This document shows, piece by piece, positions 53,866-62,167 of a stretch of 64,000 nt of DNA. The translations under genes were made by a program, and so were the position numbers. This DNA comes from SAR324 cluster bacterium (GTDB taxonomy: Bacteria > SAR324 > NAC60-12), in NCBI GenBank assembly GCA_028281495.1, contig JANQJU010000020.1, positions 1 through 64,000 on the forward strand, given 5' to 3'. Numbering within the stretch: position 1 is the first letter of the stretch; the number at the start of each line of letters is the position of its first letter. The notes beneath the pieces were generated by a model. The model was not told the origin of the DNA, made no database searches, and worked only from the letters and a program-made list of their open reading frames with translations.

Positions 53866-54792
53866 TTAGGACGGACTCACATGAGAAAGTTGCTCCAAGG
53901 CCAGCATCAAGGCATGGGTTCCCAATTTTCCGTGCCCTTGGGCTTGGACGGCTAAATACAGTTGATGCACGAGGGCCAATCCCGGCAAGACGATTCCCAT
54001 CCGTTGGGCTTCATCCAGGGCAATTTTCATGTCTTTGATGAAGTGTTCAACAAAGAAACCGGGATCGAAATTTCGTTGGAGCACCCGAGGCGCAAGGTTG
54101 TTCAAGGTCCAGCAAGCGGCAGCGCCCCCTTGGATCGACTGCAGCATGGTTTCCAAATCCAATCCCGCTCGATAGCCGTAGAGCAGGCTTTCACACACAC
54201 CGATCATGGTTCCAGAGATGACAATTTGATTGCACATCTTGGTATGTTGTCCGGCTCCAGCAGGGCCTTGATAAATGATGGTTTTGCCCAAGTTTTCCAA
54301 CAAAGGACGCACCGACTGCACAATCGTTTCATCACCTCCCACCATAATCGAAAGGGTGGCATTCCGCGCTCCCACGTCCCCACCCGATACGGGTGCATCC
54401 ACGGTATACACGTCTTGGGTTTGGGCCTTCTGATAGATTGTTTGAGCCAAGCTTGGAGCGGTCGTGGTCAAATCGATGGCAATGCTACCGGGTTTCGCTC
54501 CGGCTAAAATGCCCTGCTCTCCCAAATAGACTTCCTGCACATCTTGGGGCATCCCCACCATTGTGAAAATAACATCTGCCTGTTCCGCTACGGCTTTGGG
54601 AGAACCGACCACGTGTGCCCCTTCTTTCACCAAAGGGACGGTCTTTGCGGGGGTTCGGCTATACACAGTGGTGTGATATCCCTGATGCCTCAAGTGGCCA
54701 CACATGGGAGTTCCCATCACACCAGTGCCAATCCAGCCAATACGAGTTTCGGCAGAAAGTGAGTGTGGTGGAATTTTTTTTAAGGATTCCAT
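53866..54792 (-). CDS. Beta-hydroxyacid dehydrogenase (3-hydroxyisobutyrate / tartronate semialdehyde reductase family)
   Basis: A 308-residue NAD(P)-dependent oxidoreductase. The N-terminal cofactor site is IGWIGTGVMGTPMCGHL, the substrate signature DAPVSGGDVGARNATLSIMVGG, and the catalytic lysine lies in GAGQHTKMCNQIV. FIKDMKIALDEA is the second helix-domain motif. Members act on 3-hydroxyisobutyrate, tartronate semialdehyde or similar acids; the exact substrate cannot be set. AAAGGAGG gives a strong ribosome binding site. It is 32 bases upstream of the AAA/nuclease gene on the same strand. Confidence 0.93.
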   Translation of the reverse strand: MESLKKIPPHSLSAETRIGWIGTGVMGTPMCGHLRHQGYHTTVYSRTPAKTVPLVKEGAHVVGSPKAVAEQADVIFTMVGMPQDVQEVYLGEQGILAGAKPGSIAIDLTTTAPSLAQTIYQKAQTQDVYTVDAPVSGGDVGARNATLSIMVGGDETIVQSVRPLLENLGKTIIYQGPAGAGQHTKMCNQIVISGTMIGVCESLLYGYRAGLDLETMLQSIQGGAAACWTLNNLAPRVLQRNFDPGFFVEHFIKDMKIALDEAQRMGIVLPGLALVHQLYLAVQAQGHGKLGTHALMLALEQLSHVSPS

Positions 54793-54924
54793 AAAATGCC
54801 TCCTTTTCGTTCATTGGGTTGTGATAATACGGCTTGTGTACGGGCAGCGCTCAAGCCGCGCTTAGTTTCGTGGGTTATTCAACAGTTCGAATAATAACCT
54901 CAATCCTTCTTGAAATACCACCTC

Positions 54925-56121
54925 ATGTCTTCCGTGTCTTACCGAGAACGAGTTTGGACGTTCCTAGAACATCCCTCCACTCTTTTCGCCTATGTGACGT
55001 TCTTTTTTCTGATGACGGTCGTTGTCATCTCGGTGATTCCCATCACCTTGGAGCACTTTGCCGCAGGCTTTTTCCTTACCAATGAATCTTGGTTATCTGC
55101 GATTGACAAAACTTGTGTGCTGATTTTTACCCTTGAATACTTCCTGAAAGTCTGGGCAGCCCCGAAGCGTTGGAAATACATATTCAGCTTTTATGGATTG
55201 GTCGACCTGCTTTCCATTATGCCGTTTTATTTGGATCTCGCTGTCCATAATGTCTTGATGCACGATCTAGAAACACTGCGAGTGTTGCGCCTGATGCGTC
55301 TCCTGCGGCTGATCCGGCTCTTGAAATTGCTCAAGATCCTGCATGTGTTGCAGATCAAAACCTCGATTGCCGAGCAAGTGGCTCCCGTCGTGTTGGCTTT
55401 TGTGTTCTTCAAACTCGGCATCAGCATCCTGGAAATTTACAATGTATTGGATGTGACTGCGGAACTCGGTCAACTGTTTGCTATTGTGGGGTTTGCTCTC
55501 GGCATTGCCTTAGGGCAAAACGTGCGAGTGGCCCACCAAAAATTTGTCGAAGTGGAAGAAACCGCTCTGCGTATTCATGCGCTCATGATTTCGATTTATT
55601 ATGTGCTGAGTTCGCACGATTCTACCAAAAATCAATGCGATAAGATCGCTTGGGAATGGTTGGAATCGCTCATTCAACTCCTCGAACGTTCAGAGACTGC
55701 GAGCAAACAGCGATTTTATCGAGTCAACCGACAACTGTACGATCTCAGTGTGCCTCTGGAAAAGAGTCCTGTATTCGTTCAATTGGGACGTGATTACACC
55801 TACCTCAACACGAGTGTCAGCTTTATTCTAGAACGGATGAATGCTCACATCCCTCGTCCTTTTTCCAATCTTTTGCAACGCACCACGCTCATTTACATTG
55901 CTTTGATGGCGGTCTTCGTTCCGGGCTTGCCGGGGTTGATTTCTGTCATTGTGGCCACCTATATGCTCTATGGTTTGTATCACGTGGCGCTGGATCTTGA
56001 TGTCGCGATTGCCGATGACCACCGATCCCTCATGAGCGTCAACATCGACGACCTGAGAAACCTTCGGCACACGCTGTTCCACGAAGACTTGATTCAAGAC
56101 AAACCTCTCCCCACATCGTGA
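54925..56121 (+). CDS. Voltage-sensor membrane protein with bestrophin-like C-terminal part, copy 1
   Basis: A 398-residue membrane protein from the ATG at 54925. Residues about 15-150 form a voltage-sensor domain like that of Kv channels. S1 is at about 17-40, S2 contains FTLEYFLKVWAAPKRW, S3 contains GLVDLLSIMPFY, and S4 reads LRVLRLMRLLRLIRLLKLLK with Arg/Lys at every third position (seven charges). No pore loop follows (no TVGYG or FxxxxW filter). Instead come AIVGFALGIALGQNVRVAHQ, a soluble helical part, PRPFSNLLQRTTLIY, and YMLYGLYHVALDLDVAIAD with SVNIDDLRNL. This order recalls bestrophin channels (PxP, IEDPFG-DxNDL). The fusion reading is inference. A paralogue starts one base after its stop. 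Confidence 0.8.
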   Translation: MSSVSYRERVWTFLEHPSTLFAYVTFFFLMTVVVISVIPITLEHFAAGFFLTNESWLSAIDKTCVLIFTLEYFLKVWAAPKRWKYIFSFYGLVDLLSIMPFYLDLAVHNVLMHDLETLRVLRLMRLLRLIRLLKLLKILHVLQIKTSIAEQVAPVVLAFVFFKLGISILEIYNVLDVTAELGQLFAIVGFALGIALGQNVRVAHQKFVEVEETALRIHALMISIYYVLSSHDSTKNQCDKIAWEWLESLIQLLERSETASKQRFYRVNRQLYDLSVPLEKSPVFVQLGRDYTYLNTSVSFILERMNAHIPRPFSNLLQRTTLIYIALMAVFVPGLPGLISVIVATYMLYGLYHVALDLDVAIADDHRSLMSVNIDDLRNLRHTLFHEDLIQDKPLPTS

Positions 56122-56122
56122 C

Positions 56123-57334
56123 ATGGAAGCCCTGCGTAAAAAAACTTGGGACTTCCTGGAAGCGCCCTCCAACCGAATCTCTCAAGTCGTCTTTTGGTTC
56201 CTAATGGTGCTGGCGATTATTTCGGTGGTCCCGATCCTAGTGGAGCATTTTTTCTTCACCTTATTTGCTCAAAACCGCCCCATCTGGCTGCCGATTGAAG
56301 CCTTCTGTGTCGGAATCTTCACGGTAGAGTATGTAGTTAAAATTTGGGCTGCTCCGAATCGTTGGAAATACATTTTCAGTTTTGACGGGTTGATCGACCT
56401 TCTGTCCATCTTACCATTTTTCCTCGAACACTTGGTGTTCAACCAAATCATTCATGATCTGAATTCATTGCGTTTGTTACGTACCGTTCGGCTGTTGCGG
56501 TTGGTCCGATTGCTGAAACTTTTGCGTGCCTTTCGGTTCCTGCAAGTTCAAAATACCATTGTGGAGCAGGTGGCACCGGTCATGTTGGCCTTTGTGTTTT
56601 TCAAAACCGGAGTGATCGTTTTGGAAGCCTATGAAGTGCTCCGGATTTCCGGAGAACTCAAAGAGTTGTTTGGTGTGGTCGGTTTTGCTTTAGGGATCAC
56701 CTTAGGTCAAAATGTGCGGATGGCTTACATCAAATTTGTGAGAGTGGAAGAAAGCGCCTTACGCCTTCACGCTTACGTCATGTGTTTGTATGGTCTGCTG
56801 AACTTCCATCCTGAAACTCGTGCCCAACGTGATGCCGTGCTTTGGCGCTGGCTAGAAGCCTTAACGGTTTTACTGGAACGCAATCCCTCCTCCAGCCGGA
56901 AACGTTTTTATAGCGCCAATCGTGAGCTTTTCGAACTCGGGCGTCTTGTTGCCGACAAACCCTCCTTCCTCTATTCTCAGTTCGGACGCGATTTCACGCG
57001 TCTCAATATCGAGACCAGTTACTTGTTCAACCGCATGGACTCCCATATCCCACTGCAATTGACCCGCTTGTTACAACGCACCACGTTGATTTACCTCATC
57101 TTGCTCGCTTTGTTCGTTCCTGGATTCAGTGGCCTATTGTCTGTGATGGTCGCTACCTATATGCTGTATGGTCTGTATCAAGTCGCCCTTGATTTGGACG
57201 TGGCCATTGCCGACAAAAACTTTGGGTTGATGTCCGTGAATATCGATACTCTCAAAACCCTCCATTACACCCTGTTCTATCAGGACATCTACGACCAAAT
57301 GCCTCCACCAGACCTCGAAGAGCCCGATGTTTGA
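56123..57334 (+). CDS. Voltage-sensor membrane protein with bestrophin-like C-terminal part, copy 2
   Basis: A 403-residue tandem paralogue of the preceding protein with the same architecture: S2 FTVEYVVKIWAAPNRW, S3 GLIDLLSILPFFLE, S4 LRLLRTVRLLRLVRLLKLLR with regular Arg spacing, then FGVVGFALGITLGQNVRMAY, LTRLLQRTTLIY and ATYMLYGLYQVALDLDVAIAD. By eye the two copies share about half of their residues. No ion-selectivity filter is present. The single-base gap between the genes implies one mRNA and suggests that the proteins form a hetero-oligomer. A duplicated palindromic sequence lies just downstream. Confidence 0.8.
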   Translation: MEALRKKTWDFLEAPSNRISQVVFWFLMVLAIISVVPILVEHFFFTLFAQNRPIWLPIEAFCVGIFTVEYVVKIWAAPNRWKYIFSFDGLIDLLSILPFFLEHLVFNQIIHDLNSLRLLRTVRLLRLVRLLKLLRAFRFLQVQNTIVEQVAPVMLAFVFFKTGVIVLEAYEVLRISGELKELFGVVGFALGITLGQNVRMAYIKFVRVEESALRLHAYVMCLYGLLNFHPETRAQRDAVLWRWLEALTVLLERNPSSSRKRFYSANRELFELGRLVADKPSFLYSQFGRDFTRLNIETSYLFNRMDSHIPLQLTRLLQRTTLIYLILLALFVPGFSGLLSVMVATYMLYGLYQVALDLDVAIADKNFGLMSVNIDTLKTLHYTLFYQDIYDQMPPPDLEEPDV

Positions 57335-57396
57335 ACGATCTTAGTAAAACGTTTTACTAGGTTTTTGAAAGATCTTAGTGAATCGTTTTACTAGGT
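57331..57396. promoter_or_regulatory. Duplicated palindrome (operator or hairpin) downstream of the tandem membrane genes
   Basis: Two 32-base direct repeats (57331-57362 and 57365-57396, period 34) each carry a palindrome. The first contains the perfect 18-base TAGTAAAACGTTTTACTA (57342-57359). The second has the near-palindrome TAGTGAATCGTTTTACTA. The TAAAACGTTTTA core resembles LacI-family operators, but no such regulator is nearby. They could also act as bidirectional stability hairpins. They lie about 100 bases upstream of the next gene. Confidence 0.6.
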
Positions 57397-57490
57397 TGTT
57401 GAGGATCGATAAACTTGATTATTCAATGCGACCTGTTATCTAGGGGCAAAAATTGCCTTCACTTTAGTTAAGTGTTTGTAAGGGAACAAC

Positions 57491-58102
57491 ATGCCTGACC
57501 CTAATCCTTACTCTGCCGCAATCGCTCAATGCTTGAAAGACATTGACACGTCCTGTGACAATGCCGACCCTGACCCGGTCATTGTCCAGCGTTTGACCAT
57601 TATGATTCAAGGTCGCATGCTGGATCACCTCTTGGGTCGCATCGCTGATTATTATCAGATCGACGACCCCACCTTCACTAAAGAACTTGCTTCCATTCTT
57701 GTTGAAGTGTTTAGCGAAGAACTCTTTGCTCGCTTTCGAAAAAAAATCGAACAACAACCCACCCTCGTGTTTGAAATCGCCCAACGCTTTCTCGAAACCG
57801 AGGAAAAGTTGGTTGGCGAGCGATACAACCGCCGTTTCTTGGCTATTTTGTGTCACTATCTGGAATATGAAGGCATCGATCACATCCTCATGACCCTCAA
57901 GTCCGACTCTCGCATCCAAAAGTTGGTTCTTTCCTCGCTTCTAAAAAAAAATCTTAATTTCCGATTGAATCTAGTTGCTCAATTCGTTCTCGACTGCGAC
58001 CGGCCTTGCTTTTTCACCGCCTTGTTCGTTTTGTACTCCCAACGAATTTCCCCTACCCTCCGCACTTTCCGAGTTCGCAGTAGAATGGCTACGAAATCCT
58101 AG
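57491..58102 (+). CDS. Hypothetical cytoplasmic helical protein
   Basis: A 203-residue protein without signal peptide or membrane segments. It appears largely alpha-helical and acidic in its first half (IAQCLKDIDTSCDNADPDP, FTKELASILVEVFSEELFARFRKKIEQQP) with a basic C-terminus (LRTFRVRSRMATKS). No family is recognised. It follows the duplicated palindromes at 57331-57396, which may control it. Confidence 0.6.
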   Translation: MPDPNPYSAAIAQCLKDIDTSCDNADPDPVIVQRLTIMIQGRMLDHLLGRIADYYQIDDPTFTKELASILVEVFSEELFARFRKKIEQQPTLVFEIAQRFLETEEKLVGERYNRRFLAILCHYLEYEGIDHILMTLKSDSRIQKLVLSSLLKKNLNFRLNLVAQFVLDCDRPCFFTALFVLYSQRISPTLRTFRVRSRMATKS

Positions 58103-58177
58103 AAAGATTTCGTGGAACTCCCATTTCGAAATCGGAAGAACTGTTTGATGCACCGGAACCCAATGGAATCCGAACTT

Positions 58178-59434
58178 TTATGAATCCGAATTCTCGGCTC
58201 TTACTGAGAAAGTGCGTGGAGTGGAAAATGATTGTTTGCCATCGGATTTTCGACCAACGACTCGCCAGTACAAAACCGACTTTTGAAAGGTGTTCAGCAA
58301 GCCTTGTCCCATCGTAGGCAATTCGCCTGAAAGTGGGACCAATTCCTTATCTGCAATCCAGCGGTCGCCTTGAGGTAGGTTGAAGTAGGAGGAGGGATCT
58401 TCAAACTTATCATCAATACCGATTTGTACTTTGAATTCGCGAAAAGCGAGGCTGTCCCATTGGAATAAAAACAAACCGGTTTCTTCGAATACAAAACTAT
58501 CCGGAGGCAGCAGCAGCTTGATGTCGCTCAAACGCATCACATCCGATGCCAGTTGATTATTATCTTCTTTGGATTCTGGGACCAGATTGGTCGGATCCAC
58601 GATTGCTAATATCTGATATTCGCCGAGCAGTTGATCATCGGGGAAGGCATATTCCAGCTCAAACGTGACGGTTTCTCCCGGAGCAAGCACATCGATTTGA
58701 GGAGCCGCAATCGCAGTCCGACGACGAGGCAGCCGCACATTGTAAAAGCTGACTTGAGCCTTGATGCTACGGGCAATATCTCCACCCACATTGATCAGAT
58801 CGAGCCGCAATTGAAATTTTTCGCCACGCAGCACATGCTTGGGAACCACATGCAATTTATCCCACCGTAAATCCGCAGGATCGAATTCCAGTTTTTGAGG
58901 CACACGAGCTGACTCCGCTTCCAAGAGTGCTTTTTCTTCAGCCACACGGTCAATATCCGACTGTTTCAATATATAAAACTCGCGATTCACGCCGGGACCG
59001 GACTCGGCTAACAATCGACGATTTTTGGCATCAAATACCCGGGAAGAAACGCGATACTGACCGCCCTGCTGGGGAATCTTGTAACTGTAAAGCAATTTAT
59101 ACTCTCCTGATGAAGGCAGCAGCCGCTGTTCCACATGACGGTTCACTCGTGCTCCATCTCTATGAATGTCCACTTGGATACGGATATCCTTGGAATCTGG
59201 TGAGGCATTTTCCACTGTCACTTGAATCAATTGAGTGTCTCCTGCCATGGGACAATCCGGATTGTCGTTGGCTTGGACTTGGGTCTCAATCGATTTGGTT
59301 TCCACACAATTCTTGGAAACCACAATTGAAGGGATGAAGAATCCCGTCGATTGAGCCATCGCTCCGTTTCCCAAGATGAATGCAAACAAAAGGCTGAGGC
59401 CCCATGTTTTTCTTCTCAATAGAATCATTGGCAT
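58178..59434 (-). CDS. Exported CARDB-domain protein
   Basis: A 418-residue protein beginning MPMILLRRKTW, with a signal peptide cleaved near GAMAQS. It has an N-terminal beta-rich region (30-135), a charged helix (IDRVAEEKALLEAESARV) and a CARDB-type (cell-adhesion-related) immunoglobulin-like domain at about 185-290. In the last, LRGEKFQLRLDLINVGGDIARSIKAQVSFY and VDPTNLVPESKEDNNQ are the standard closing motif. The C-terminal part is unassigned. AGAGG precedes the ATG. Likely a surface or periplasmic binding protein. Confidence 0.82.
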   Translation of the reverse strand: MPMILLRRKTWGLSLLFAFILGNGAMAQSTGFFIPSIVVSKNCVETKSIETQVQANDNPDCPMAGDTQLIQVTVENASPDSKDIRIQVDIHRDGARVNRHVEQRLLPSSGEYKLLYSYKIPQQGGQYRVSSRVFDAKNRRLLAESGPGVNREFYILKQSDIDRVAEEKALLEAESARVPQKLEFDPADLRWDKLHVVPKHVLRGEKFQLRLDLINVGGDIARSIKAQVSFYNVRLPRRRTAIAAPQIDVLAPGETVTFELEYAFPDDQLLGEYQILAIVDPTNLVPESKEDNNQLASDVMRLSDIKLLLPPDSFVFEETGLFLFQWDSLAFREFKVQIGIDDKFEDPSSYFNLPQGDRWIADKELVPLSGELPTMGQGLLNTFQKSVLYWRVVGRKSDGKQSFSTPRTFSVRAENSDS

Positions 59435-59458
59435 TTGCCTCTTCAGTGTCCATATTGG

Positions 59459-59562
59459 TGTCCCTGAGTCAGGGACAGGTATTACAATTTATTGTCCGTG
59501 AGGACCAGGATGGTCCCGTCACTCCATGTGACATCACCCTGGGTTGCTCACTCCATGTGAGC
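59459..59562. other. Series of stem-loops between GT2 and CARDB genes
   Basis: Three short stems follow each other. TGTCCCTGAGTCAGGGACA (59459-59477) is a perfect palindrome around a central G. GTCAC-TCCAT-GTGAC (59518-59532) and GCTCAC-TCCAT-GTGAGC (59546-59562) share stem and loop. They occupy the gap between two same-strand genes. They may end transcription of the GT2 gene or regulate the CARDB gene leader. No T-run is seen. Confidence 0.55.
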
Positions 59563-59600
59563 AGGTTTCACGAACAGCTTATGCACAATGCGTGCTCAAT

Positions 59601-60413
59601 TCAATTCCGGGTTTTTTGATAACGCGATGCAGAAAGATTACTCGGCTTCTCATTGTTCAGTTGGCTCAGTTCAAAGAGCTTCGCTTCTTTGAGAAAAGTG
59701 GAATAAGAAGAACTCACTGCAATGATGAATCCGGGTAATCCATCCAGGACCCCTCGTTTGAGCAGATACAGCTCCAAAAATTTACTCAGGGGCTTCCACA
59801 ATAAACGAAAAAACACGAAATTTTTTCCTTTATTGTATCGCGTGAGAGCCACAATGCTGGAAAAAAAGTTGATTGTCTTCACTTGGTCCGCCAGATCCAC
59901 AAAACTCAGATGAATGAGATCCCCTTTCAAACGGGCACCCGGCCCATCCAGGATCAAATAATCATGTGGATTTTCTCCGCCCCAGTGGGCGTGGCCTTTC
60001 CGCACCAGACGATACCGCGCATTGGGATACCATCCCCCATGACGAATATAGCGTCCCAGGTGGTAGGTCAACCGTGGAAACTTTGCACCATGTTCAGCAG
60101 GATGTGTGCCTAAAAAGGCTTCTATCGATTCTTCTAACTCCGCACTCACCCGTTCGTCGGCATCCAAGCACAACACCCATTCCGAGGTACACCGCTCAAT
60201 CGCACGATTTTTTTGTTCGATGTGGCCATCAAACGGATGCTGAGAAAATCTCACTTTAGGAAATTCTTGGCAGATGGATTCGGTGGCATCACTACTGAAA
60301 GAATCCAACACCACAATTTCATCCACAAAATTGACAGACTCCAAGCACTCTCGGATGTTCTTTTCTTCATTAAACGTAATAATTGCCGCTGCGAGGCTCG
60401 GACGTTTCGACAT
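59601..60413 (-). CDS. Family 2 glycosyltransferase (WaaE/KdtX-like)
   Basis: A 270-residue GT-A enzyme. Blocks: LAAAIITFNEEKNIRECLESV, DEIVVLDSFSSDATE, HIEQKNRAIE, WVLCLDADERVS (the DxD-type metal site) and GGWYPNARYRLVRKG. These match the LPS-core glucosyltransferases of the WaaE/KdtX type. The C-terminus has an amphipathic segment (FFRLLWKPLSKFLELYLLKRG) that could touch the inner membrane. The ATG at 60413 overlaps the frame of the DUF5665 gene's last codons within a few bases (stop at 60416), indicating co-translation. The acceptor is unknown. Confidence 0.92.
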   Translation of the reverse strand: MSKRPSLAAAIITFNEEKNIRECLESVNFVDEIVVLDSFSSDATESICQEFPKVRFSQHPFDGHIEQKNRAIERCTSEWVLCLDADERVSAELEESIEAFLGTHPAEHGAKFPRLTYHLGRYIRHGGWYPNARYRLVRKGHAHWGGENPHDYLILDGPGARLKGDLIHLSFVDLADQVKTINFFSSIVALTRYNKGKNFVFFRLLWKPLSKFLELYLLKRGVLDGLPGFIIAVSSSYSTFLKEAKLFELSQLNNEKPSNLSASRYQKTRN

Positions 60414-60415
60414 AA

Positions 60416-60889
60416 TCAACGTGGTGGAATCTCAGATGGTGGAATCTCAGATGGTGGAATCTCAGATGGTGGAATCTCAGATGGTGGCACACCAAATGGC
60501 GGAACATTTTCTGGTGGAACACTGGGATCGGGGTCAAGCGAGGGGGGATGCACCACCTCCACTTGTTTGATGATTGCTGAAACCCACTCACCGATGATAG
60601 GAATAAATTCAATCGTAGAAAGGATATAGATAAATACCGAAACCACGACCGTGGCTCCAAAAACAGTTCCAAACCCAGTGGCCACCCCGCGTACAAAATT
60701 GAACAACAGCATGCGTGCAATGGAGTTGTAAATTTTGAGCAAACGATGGGAATTCAAAGTATGGAGCTGTTTGCGAATATCCTTGATCTCTTCCAAAATT
60801 TGTTGCCGTTCTAACTTTTCTTCGCCAAACAGATCGTTCTGGTTTTCAGTGGGGTTCCTTGCTTCATCATTCATAGGTTCAGCTGTCAT
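60416..60889 (-). CDS. DUF5665-like membrane protein with PPSEI repeat tail
   Basis: A 157-residue protein. It has a helical N-terminus (LERQQILEEIKDIRKQLHTLNSH) and one hydrophobic region (about 60-108, FVRGVATGFGTVFGATVVVSVFIYILSTIEFIPIIGEWVSAI) typical of DUF5665. A low-complexity tail ends in four copies of PPSEI. The tail is encoded by 15-base repeats and may vary in length between strains. Function unknown. It lies upstream of the GT2 gene on the same strand with a two-base gap. Confidence 0.82.
   Translation of the reverse strand: MTAEPMNDEARNPTENQNDLFGEEKLERQQILEEIKDIRKQLHTLNSHRLLKIYNSIARMLLFNFVRGVATGFGTVFGATVVVSVFIYILSTIEFIPIIGEWVSAIIKQVEVVHPPSLDPDPSVPPENVPPFGVPPSEIPPSEIPPSEIPPSEIPPR
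60423..60482. repeat. Four-copy 15-bp tandem repeat in the DUF5665 gene
   Basis: GGTGGAATCTCAGAT is repeated perfectly at 60423-60437, 60438-60452, 60453-60467 and 60468-60482, with degenerate units continuing to about 60530. On the coding (minus) strand it gives PPSEI repeats ending in the stop codon of the DUF5665 gene. Confidence 0.95.
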
Positions 60890-60953
60890 TCAAAAACATC
60901 AGAAAAGGTTCGTGGCATCCCTAGATTGGAACCCTCAAGCATCCTTACAGCGA

Positions 60954-61832
60954 TTAATAAGCAAATAACGAGGTTTTTAACATCAATGCCGATGCGACGG
61001 GTTGAATGATTTCGTCTTGCTGCGCTTTCGTATAGTTGAAAGTGCGTCCCACCTCTTGAATGAATGCAGCTTCTTTTTTATCGTATTCGCCATCAATCAT
61101 GACAATTTCTACAATGTAGCGAAACACATGGGGCACAAACTGCGGATCAAACCCTGGATTGGGGACCGCATCCAATTGCTGACTGTCCTCTGCTAACTGG
61201 CGTAACTTGGTTTGGTCTTGATCGACCAGGTAGGCAATATTTTCGAAGTATTTGTATTCACGAGGATGGACCTTCTCATCGACATGGATAGCCTGCCATA
61301 GCATCAACGCAACCCAATACCGTTGTTTGGAAGTGAGCGACTCCGTCAACAGCTGGGTGAATTCTCGTCGCTTTTCATACTGCACTTGTTCGATCAGGTT
61401 ATCCACCACAGCGGGTTCAATACTCAACGCTTCAGTGACATTGCAGATGAACATCAAGCCATTGTCATTCAAATCTTTGCCGGTCGCCAAGATGGTTAAC
61501 AGAGCACGGATCAATTCTGAGGCGACCTGCAATGGCAATGAGACGGATTCAGGAGGCGGTTCATCAAATTCTTCGATCATGCTCACTTCTACTGATTTTT
61601 GGAGCACTCCCTGAATCCATTGTTTGCGATATTGAATGGCACGGCTGACCAATTCCGTAATAGGCAGCTTGTGTTCAGCATGGCCTTCGGATTTGTCCAC
61701 CACGTTGGCTTGGGGAAAGATCGCGTGGATCAGATCGGTCGCTTGATCGAGAAATGCGAAGAGTTGTCGCTCGGCCTCTCGTTGGATCTGATATTGGGTC
61801 TTCCGAATTTCGCTTTCGGACAAAGACAGCAT
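60954..61832 (-). CDS. TerB-like (DjlA N-terminal-like) domain protein
   Basis: A 292-residue cytoplasmic protein starting at the ATG at 61832 behind GGAGC. Its second half resembles a TerB-like helical bundle: VALMLWQAIHVDEKVHPREYKYFENIAYLV and VIEI-type VMIDGEYDKKEAAFIQEVGRTFNY, each with the acidic D-G-x-x-x/K-x-E pattern. TerB domains bind metal and occur in tellurite-resistance and stress proteins. The first half is helical and acidic. It is 15 bases downstream of the DUF3467 gene. Function unknown. Confidence 0.75.
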   Translation of the reverse strand: MLSLSESEIRKTQYQIQREAERQLFAFLDQATDLIHAIFPQANVVDKSEGHAEHKLPITELVSRAIQYRKQWIQGVLQKSVEVSMIEEFDEPPPESVSLPLQVASELIRALLTILATGKDLNDNGLMFICNVTEALSIEPAVVDNLIEQVQYEKRREFTQLLTESLTSKQRYWVALMLWQAIHVDEKVHPREYKYFENIAYLVDQDQTKLRQLAEDSQQLDAVPNPGFDPQFVPHVFRYIVEIVMIDGEYDKKEAAFIQEVGRTFNYTKAQQDEIIQPVASALMLKTSLFAY

Positions 61833-61847
61833 AGTTCTGCTCCTCAA

Positions 61848-62096
61848 TTAGTTCACATTGTTTTGAGTTGATAAATTTTCACGATACTTTTGAAGCTGCT
61901 GCTCCAGCACTTGCACCAATTCTTCGGCCTTCTGAGGATGAAGAATCACTCGTGTTTGCAAGAGATTCTGCTGATAATTTTGATAGATGAAATCAATACT
62001 CACTTCTGCGGCCGTGGAGCTGACAACAAAAGTATTGCTGTAGACTCCATGCGCAACTTGGCTATCCACTTGAATTTCCAATTTTTGATCACTCAT
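61848..62096 (-). CDS. DUF3467 family protein
   Basis: An 82-residue protein with the DUF3467 pattern: GVYSNTFVVSSTAAEVSIDFIYQN, then RVILHPQKAEELVQVLEQQLQKYREN. AAAGGAG precedes the ATG. Members are small cytoplasmic proteins of unknown function, widespread in bacteria. It is immediately followed by the TerB-like gene and lies 71 bases downstream of ligA on the same strand. Confidence 0.85.
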   Translation of the reverse strand: MSDQKLEIQVDSQVAHGVYSNTFVVSSTAAEVSIDFIYQNYQQNLLQTRVILHPQKAEELVQVLEQQLQKYRENLSTQNNVN

Positions 62097-62167
62097 TTTT
62101 GTATTCTCCTTTTGGTTGTATACGTTTGGAAATCATACTTGAGACCACACCTCGATCACCTCAAGTC

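Noticed and set aside
54925..57334. Ordinary voltage-gated potassium channels
   Set aside because: The S1-S4 part fits, but no pore helix or TVGYG-like filter exists in either protein.
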